This document shows positions 6,647 to 11,740 of a DNA stretch of 11,740 nt, in pieces; the first letter of the stretch is position 1; each line of letters begins with the position of its first letter. The stretch is from positions 1-11,740 of the forward strand of contig CAXBRB010000070.1 of assembly GCA_963977795.1 (NCBI GenBank). The letters are read 5' to 3'. A program made the position numbers and the translations under genes. This DNA comes from Bog-756 sp963977795 (GTDB lineage: Bacteria > Actinomycetota > Acidimicrobiia > Acidimicrobiales > RAAP-2). The notes beneath the pieces are model-generated. The model was not told the origin of the DNA, did not search any database, and saw only the letters and a program-made list of their open reading frames with translations.

Positions 6647-6654
6647 ACGGCGAG

Positions 6655-8189
6655 ATGAGGAGGACGATGGGAGCACCACTGGGACCGATGGAGCTGGACC
6701 GGGCAGCCGGGGTGGTCGTGGCCGCCGCCGCCGGGGATGCGCTCGGGGCGGCCTACGAATTCGGCGGACCGGTCGACCCCGCCGCCGTCCGCATGGGGGT
6801 CGGCGCCCTCACCGGTCGGCCGACCCCGCCGCCGTCCGCATGGGGGTCGGCGCCCTCACCGGTCGGCCGGCCGGGTCGTGGACCGACGACACCGACATGG
6901 CCGTCGCCGTCCTGCGGGCAGCGGCCACCGGGGCCCGCCTCGACGACGGTGACGGCCTCGACGCCGTGGCCGCCGGGTTCCTCGAGTGGTACCGGTCCGG
7001 ACCGCCCGACATCGGCATCCAGACCCGTGGGGCGCTGGGTGCGGCAGCCGCCGACTCCGGGGTCGAGGTCGCGCCCGGAGCAGTGCTGACCGGCTCGGCC
7101 CGCTCCTACCAGGACCGGCATCCTGAGAACGCCGGCAACGGCAGCTTGATGCGCACCGGCCCGGTGGCCCTCTCGGCTCTGGGTGACGACCGCCTCCTGT
7201 GCGACTCGGCCGCCGCCGTCTCGGCCCTCACCCACCCCCATGAAGACGCCGTCATCGCCTGCCAGCTGTGGTGCGTGGCCATCGACCGGGCCGTCCGCAC
7301 CGGTCGGCTCGACGGGCCCCGTGCCGGCCTCGATCTGCTGGATCCCGTTGCCCGGGCCCGGTGGGCGGCGTGGATCGACGAGGCCGAGACCGCCCCGCTG
7401 GCCGCCCTGCGCGACAACGGATGGGTGGTGCGGGCCCTCCAGGCGGCATGGCGGTCCGTGGTGGACACCGTCGGGGACGGCGGCGCCGCCCACGTGGAGC
7501 GGGGGCTGCGGGCCGCTGTGGCCATCGGCGGCGACACCGACACGGTGGCTGCCATCGCCGGCGCCCTCCTGGGCGCCCTCCACGGGGCGAGCGCGGTGCC
7601 CTTCGCCTGGCGCCGGCGCCTGGCCGGCTGGCCCGCGGAGGTCACCCACGCAGACCTGGCCCCGCTGGCCGTGCTGGCGGTCCGGGGCGGCCGGCCCGAC
7701 GACCTGGGCTGGCCTGCCGCACCCGACCTCCTGGCCCGCTATCGGCAGGATTGGGCGCCGGCCGGGATCTCGGTCGTCCTCCCGGGCCATGAGGACGTGC
7801 GGTGGGGCGACGTGGCGGCCCTGGCCGATGCTCCGGCCGAGGCCTTCGTCTCGCTGTGCCGGATCGGCCACGGGCAGCGGCGGGGTGCCGAGCACCACGA
7901 GGTGTGGATGACCGACGGGCCGGACAACATCGACCTCCCCCGGTTGCTGGCCGACACGGCCGACGCCGTCGAGGCCCTGCGCCGGGACCATGGAACGGTC
8001 TTCGTCCACTGCGTCGCCGCCCAGAGCCGGACGCCGACGGTGGCCGCCGCCTGGCTGGTCCGTCACCACGGGTACTCGGTGGATGCCGCCCACGAGGCCG
8101 TCCTTGCCGCCCTCCCCGACGCGGCTCCCCGCCCGGTGCTGCGTGACGCGCTCCACGCCATCGACCCGGCACGGTCGGGCGGACGGTGA
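6655..8189 (+). pseudogene. ADP-ribosylglycohydrolase / dual-specificity phosphatase fusion, frameshifted
   Basis: As written, the frame from ATG 6655 leaves the correct phase at a 47-bp tandem duplication (6774-6867) and stops at 7089. The rest of the protein continues in another frame to TGA 8187-8189. Removing one copy gives exactly 496 codons. The corrected 495-residue protein has an ADP-ribosylglycohydrolase (DraG/ARH) domain at about 14-310: AAGDALGAAYEF (25-36), the Mg-binding TDDTD (61-65), NAGNGSLMRTGPVAL (143-157) and GGDTDT (276-281). It would remove ADP-ribose from a modified target. Residues about 355-490 form a dual-specificity phosphatase domain with the HCx5R loop (C437, R443; HCVAAQSRT) and a nearby Asp (405 or 408) as possible general acid. 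Whether the frameshift is real or an assembly error is unclear; all catalytic residues survive, which favours error or very recent damage. Confidence 0.82.
6774..6867 (+). repeat. Perfect 47-bp tandem duplication inside the ADP-ribosylglycohydrolase gene
   Basis: Bases 6774-6820 are repeated exactly at 6821-6867; the match at offset 47 continues two bases further, to 6869. One copy encodes DPAAVRMGVGALTGR in the correct frame. Because 47 is not a multiple of three, the second copy shifts the frame. Confidence 0.97.
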
Positions 8190-8213
8190 CCGCGAAAGGG
8201 TGCATCGTGCCCG

Positions 8214-8244
8214 CCGGGTGCCGTTTGGACCGATGGGCACCCGG
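8214..8244 (+). promoter_or_regulatory. Inverted repeat upstream of oleA (terminator or operator)
   Basis: Arms 8214-8222 and 8236-8244 are perfect 9-base reverse complements around a 13-base centre. The site lies 25 bases after the phosphatase-fusion stop and its right arm covers the expected -35 position of the oleA promoter. It could terminate the upstream transcript or be an operator for a dimeric repressor. No U-tract follows. Confidence 0.4.
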
Positions 8245-8260
8245 GGCGCCCCTGACGCCG

Positions 8261-8266
8261 TAGCCT
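8261..8266 (+). promoter_or_regulatory. -10 box TAGCCT of the oleA-oleBC operon
   Basis: TAGCCT ends 6 bases before the GTG at 8273, predicting a leaderless oleA mRNA. The intervening GAGGGA touches the start codon and is too close to work as a Shine-Dalgarno site. Confidence 0.55.
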
Positions 8267-8272
8267 GAGGGA

Positions 8273-9286
8273 GTGACGCCACCCACCGCCTTCACCCGCG
8301 CCTCCATCTGGAGCGTGGCACACGCCGAGGCGCCGGAGGTGGTGTCTTCTTCGGCCATCGACGAGCAGCTGGAGGAGACCTTCGCGCGCTGCGGGGTGCG
8401 CCCCGGGCTCCTGGCTTCGGTGGCGGGCATCATCGAGCGCCGGTGGTGGCCGGCAGACGTCTCCTACGACGAGGCCGCAGCCCGGGCCGGCCGGTCGGCC
8501 CTGGAGGCCGCCGGCGTGGCGCCGGCCGAGGTCGACCTCCTGCTCTCGACGTCGGTGTGCAAGGACCACCTCGAGCCGAGCGTGGCCTGCGCCGTCCACT
8601 TCCGCCTCGGCCTGCCCGAGACGTGCGCCAACCTCGACATCGGCAACGCCTGCCTGGGCTTCATCAACGCCATGCAGCTGGCGGCGGCGGCCATCGAGTC
8701 GGGGCAGGCCCGGGTGGTCCTCATCGTCGACGGCGAGGGCAGCCGCCAGCTCCAGGAGACGACCATCGCCCGGCTGCGCCGGCCCGAGACCACGGCGGCC
8801 GACGTGTTCGACAACTTCGCCTCCCTCACCCTCGGCTCCGGGGCCGCCGCCATGGTCCTCGGTGGTCCACGGTCCGGCGGGCACCGGTTCCTGGGCGGCA
8901 TCACCCGGGCCGCCACCAAGGATCACGACCTGTGCGTGGGCAACCTGGACGGCATGCGGACCGACACCGCCGCCCTGCTCAGCGAGGGCCTGGCCCTGGG
9001 CCGGCGGACCTGGGACGATGCCGCCGCCGCCGGCTGGGGCTGGGACGCCTGCGACCGCTACGTCATGCACCAGGTGTCCGCCGTGCACACCGCCCGCCTC
9101 TGCGAGCTGCTCGAGGTGGATCCGGCCCTCGTCCCCCTGACCTACCCCCGGTTCGGCAACATGGGCCCTGCTGCGGTGCCCTACACCCTCTCGACCGTCG
9201 CCGACGACCTGGCCGAGGGCGAGCGGGTGCTCCTCATGGGCATCGGCTCCGGGCTGAACTGCGCCGGCGCCGAGCTCGTCTGGTAG
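8273..9286 (+). CDS. oleA: OleA-type thiolase: acyl-CoA head-to-head condensing enzyme
   Basis: This 337-residue thiolase-superfamily protein (ketoacyl-ACP synthase III-like) matches OleA, which joins two fatty acyl-CoA molecules into a 2-alkyl-3-ketoacid, the first step of long-chain olefin or beta-lactone synthesis. The nucleophile is C127 in GNACLGF. H266 (YVMHQVSAVHT) and N296 (FGNMGPAAVP) complete the Cys-His-Asn set. E101 in STSVCKDHLEPS lies 26 residues before the cysteine, the same spacing as Glu117 and Cys143 of Xanthomonas OleA; this glutamate separates OleA from FabH. The start GTG at 8273 follows a -10 box by 6 bases. The next gene, a fused oleBC, begins 5 bases after the stop, which makes the OleA call firm over FabH or a polyketide enzyme. 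The natural chain lengths cannot be read from the sequence. Confidence 0.93.
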   Translation: MTPPTAFTRASIWSVAHAEAPEVVSSSAIDEQLEETFARCGVRPGLLASVAGIIERRWWPADVSYDEAAARAGRSALEAAGVAPAEVDLLLSTSVCKDHLEPSVACAVHFRLGLPETCANLDIGNACLGFINAMQLAAAAIESGQARVVLIVDGEGSRQLQETTIARLRRPETTAADVFDNFASLTLGSGAAAMVLGGPRSGGHRFLGGITRAATKDHDLCVGNLDGMRTDTAALLSEGLALGRRTWDDAAAAGWGWDACDRYVMHQVSAVHTARLCELLEVDPALVPLTYPRFGNMGPAAVPYTLSTVADDLAEGERVLLMGIGSGLNCAGAELVW

Positions 9287-9291
9287 CCGGC

Positions 9292-11666
9292 GTGGCCACC
9301 ACCACGTCCCGGCCCTTCGGCGCAGCCCGCCACGTCCCGTCCCCGGCGGTGCGGCCATCGGACGCCGACCTGCGCTCGTGGGGCCTGGACCCGTCCTGGT
9401 CCCGGCTGGTGACCTTCGACGGGGCCGAGGGCCGACCGGTCACCTGGCACGTCCTCGACACGGCGCCGAGCGCACCGGAGCCCAAGGGGACGCTGGTGTG
9501 CGTGCACGGCAACCCGTCCTGGGCCTACCTCTGGGTCGACGTCCTGGCCCGGCTGGGAGCGACGTGGCGGGTGGTCGCCGTCGACCAGACGGGCATGGGC
9601 TTCTCCGAGCGGACCGGTCCCCGGCGGCTGGCCCAGCGGATCGAGGAGCTGGTGGCCTTCTGCCGCCAGGAGGTCGCCGGCCCCCTGGTCCTGGCCGCCC
9701 ACGACTGGGGCGGACCGGTGGCCGTGGGGGCGTCGGCCCACCTGGAGATCGAGGCCATGGTGCTGGCCAACACGGCGGTGGCCAAGCCCGACCGGGTGGC
9801 CGTGCCGCCGCTGATCGCCGCCGCCCGCTCGCGCGTCGACCTGGCCTGCCGGCGCACCCCGGCCTTCGTCGCCGGTGCCGCAGCCATGACCGCCCGGCAC
9901 CACCGGCGGGCCCTGCGCGCCCCCTACGCCACCGCCGAGCGCCGTTCGGCGGTGGCCGACTTCGTGGCTGACATCCCGGTGGAGGCCGACGATCCCTCGG
10001 CCGAGGCGCTGCGGGGCGTGGCCGCCACCTTCGGGGCCCAGGACCACCCGCTCCTCCTGGTGTGGGGCGGTCGGGATCCCGTCTTCCACGACCGGTTCCT
10101 CGCCGATCTGCGTCGGCGCCGGCCCGACGCCGCCGTCCACCGGTTCGCCGACGCAGCCCACTACCTGCCGCTCGACGTCCCCCTCGGCTCCCTGGTGGCC
10201 GACTGGCTGGACACGCTGCCCGGTGTCGGCTCGACGTCACCGGCGGCCGAGGGAGCAACGGCACCTCGGGACGCCGGGGCGACCAACACCGGGGCGACCG
10301 ACGGCGGGGTGCTCCCGCCGGGAGCAGGACCCGGGCTCCTGGCCGAGCTGCTGTCCCGGACCGAGGACGCCTCCCCGGTGGTGACCGGGCCGGACGGGAC
10401 GCTGTCCTGGCGGGACCTGGCGGCCCGCTCGGGGGCGGTGGCCGCACACCTGGCCGCCGCCGGCCTCGTCCCGGGTGACCGGGCGGTCCTGCTGGTCCCG
10501 CCCGGTCCGGACCTGCTGGTGGCGGCCATCGGCGTGTGGCGGGCCGGAGGGGTGCTGGTGGTGGCCGACGCCACCGCCGGCCTCGGCCCCCTCCGGCGCC
10601 TGCTGCGGGCCTCGGGTGCGGGGTTCGTCCTGGGCACCCCGGCCACCCTGGCCGTGGCCGCCAGCACCCGCATGGTGCCCGGGGCCACCCGCCTCTGCTT
10701 CGGCCGCCACCCTGCGGCGACCAACCTCCATCTCCCGGCCCCGGGACCGGTGCCCGAGCCCGCGGTCGATCCGGCTGCGCTGGCCGCCGTCGTCCACACC
10801 TCGGGCGCCACCGGGCCGGCCAAGCCGGTGCGCTACACCTTCGGCGCCCTGGCCGCCCAGCGGGACGTCGTCCTGGAGATGCTGGGCGGCCGAGAGTCCG
10901 ACGGCTTCACCACCTCGTTCGCCCCGTTCATGCTGCTGGCCCCGGTGGTGGGCCTCCCCTGCCACCTGGCCGACTTCCCCGTGGCTCATCCCGGTCGCCT
11001 GGACTTCGACCGGCTAGATGCTGTGGTGCGCCACCGTGGCGTGGCCACGGCCTGGCTGGCCCCGGCGGCTGCCCGGTCCGTGGTGGCCACGGCGGCGGGA
11101 CGGCGCACCCCGTTGGCCACGACCATGCTGGCCGGGGCGCCCATCCCTGCCGACCTGGTGAGCGCCGTCAGCGCGGTCACCGGGGGCGCGGTGCAGACCC
11201 CGTACGGGATGACCGAGTGCCTGCCGGTGACCGACGGGCGGGAGCCCCGCCGACCGGGACCCCGGGGCGGCACCTCGACCGGTGCCCCCCTCCCGGGCTG
11301 TGCTGTGGTCATCGAGCCACTCCCCGGCGGCGACACCCCCGATGCGCCGGCCGACCGGCCCCTGGTCGGCCAGATCCTGGTCTCGGCCCCGTGGATGTTC
11401 GACGGCTACGACGGCCGCTGGGGCAGCGACCACGAGGCGCGTGTCGTCCTCGACGGGCGGCGCTTCCACCGGACCGGCGACGTCGGCTACCTCCACGACG
11501 GCCTGCTGTTCCAGCTCGGCCGCCTGGCCCACGTGCTGCAGACGGCCGAGGGGCCCATCGGCTGCCTGGCCGTCGAGGTCCCGGTGGCCGACGCCTGCGG
11601 CCGTGCCGTGGCCGCCGTCGGCATCGGCCCGACGGGCACCCAGGTGGTGGCCGTGGTGGTGGACCG
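9292..11666 (+). CDS. oleBC: OleBC fusion: beta-lactone decarboxylase plus beta-lactone synthetase, 3' truncated
   Basis: About 791 residues are natural; the frame then runs into adapter sequence. The OleB part (about 1-310) is an alpha/beta-hydrolase of the haloalkane dehalogenase type: HGNP (72-75), nucleophile D138 in AHDWGGP, acid D262 in WGGRDP and H290. OleB decarboxylates cis-beta-lactones to cis-alkenes. A Gly/Ala/Thr linker (about 311-345) leads to OleC, an AMP-binding-superfamily beta-lactone synthetase: phosphate loop HTSGATGPAKPV (502-513), YGMTE (638-642) and RTGD (727-730). The mobile C-terminal subdomain is incomplete. The GTG start at 9292 follows the oleA stop by 5 bases with no Shine-Dalgarno site, so translation is probably coupled. 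Fused OleBC is known in Actinobacteria such as Micrococcus. The reductase OleD should follow but lies beyond the contig end. Confidence 0.92.
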
Positions 11667-11740
11667 AGATCGGAAGAGCACACGTCTGAACTCCAGTCAC
11701 GGCTACATCTAGTATGCCGTCTTCTGCTTGAAAAAAAAAA
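11667..11740 (+). other. Illumina TruSeq adapter read-through (assembly artefact)
   Basis: From 11667 the sequence is the TruSeq indexed adapter: AGATCGGAAGAGC and its continuation to 11700, a 6-base index GGCTAC (11701-11706), then the flow-cell primer to 11730 with one mismatch (A for C at 11711), then ten A. The A-run is typical of reading past the end of an insert. Reading frames here give the well-known false peptides (KSTRLNSSH; on the other strand MTGVQTCALPIS, MCSSDL and MLFRS). It is not part of the genome. Confidence 0.99.

Larger units (their letters stand above)
6303..6654. other. 352-base intergenic region with no assigned gene
   Basis: Both strands lack a convincing gene here. 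The plus frame leading into the ATG at 6655 is open from 6442, but its third codon positions are clearly less GC-rich than in the neighbours, so it is probably untranslated. I compared it by eye with RNase P RNA, tmRNA, small SRP RNA and cobalamin or ydaO riboswitches and saw none. It contains an inverted repeat (6301-6312 with 6366-6377), a possible -10 box at 6347-6352, and the Shine-Dalgarno site at 6640-6646. It is either a long leader for the next gene or an unrecognised small RNA. Confidence 0.5.

Noticed and set aside
6442..6654. 71-codon extension upstream of the ADP-ribosylglycohydrolase start
   Set aside because: Its third positions are less GC-rich than in real genes here, it shows no domain, and the Shine-Dalgarno site at 6640-6646 supports the ATG at 6655.
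6558..6820. Start of the 543-codon frame as the true N-terminus of the phosphatase fusion
   Set aside because: The first 90 or so residues are Arg/Gly-rich shadow. The real N-terminus (AAGVVVAAAAGDALGAAYEF) lies in the other frame before the 47-bp duplication.
8443..9291. Upstream extension of the OleBC frame through oleA
   Set aside because: The segment is Arg/Pro-rich and overlaps the clearly real oleA in another frame. The OleB homology begins after the GTG at 9292.
11014..11700. Minus-strand proteins beginning MTGVQTCALPIS, MCSSDL and MLFRS
   Set aside because: These are translations of the reverse complement of the Illumina adapter joined to antisense oleC sequence.
1..11740. CRISPR arrays, tRNA or rRNA genes, insertion sequences, prophage or integrase genes
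   Set aside because: I looked for spaced direct repeats, tRNA arms, conserved rRNA segments and transposase motifs and saw none. The only clear long repeat is the 47-bp tandem pair.

Overview
The window is very GC-rich DNA, with G or C at nearly every third codon position in the real genes. It looks like a contig end from an actinobacterium. DUF2510, HdeD-like and DUF2079 proteins, TANNNT -10 boxes a few bases upstream of start codons, and an OleB-OleC fusion all fit Actinomycetota. Acidimicrobiia is my best guess, but the class is an inference and is not proven by the sequence. The contig ends in an artefact: from 11667 to 11740 it reads an Illumina TruSeq adapter, index and poly-A, so natural sequence stops at about 11666.

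Left part, minus strand (1-5018). Five genes point left. In transcription order they are an HdeD-like four-to-six-helix membrane protein (4443-5018), a strong hairpin (4364-4402), a DUF2079 multi-pass membrane protein (2804-4330), a protein with a PH/GRAM-like core and a C-terminal DUF2510 segment (1698-2759), alpha-acetolactate decarboxylase (818-1612), and a COQ4-family protein that runs off the left edge (1-817). The last two abut as TGA|GTG and are surely co-transcribed. The others each have their own short promoter.

Middle, plus strand (5148-8189). A lipoprotein (5148-6302) carries the full copper-ligand set of the PHM/DBH monooxygenase family. After a 352-base gap that I cannot assign comes an ADP-ribosylglycohydrolase fused to a dual-specificity phosphatase domain (6655-8189). 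This gene is frameshifted by a perfect 47-bp tandem duplication at 6774-6867. Deleting one copy restores an uninterrupted 495-residue protein.

Right part, plus strand (8273-11666). oleA is followed 5 bases later by a fused oleBC, cut by the adapter. OleA joins two fatty acyl-CoA chains head to head. OleC forms a beta-lactone and OleB releases CO2 to give a long-chain internal alkene. The reductase OleD is not in the window and would be expected beyond the artificial end.

A recurring theme is leaderless transcription. Five genes (aldC, DUF2510, DUF2079, the copper lipoprotein, oleA) have TANNNT 6-10 bases before the start codon and no Shine-Dalgarno sequence. The hdeD-like and ADP-ribosylglycohydrolase genes have proper Shine-Dalgarno sequences instead.
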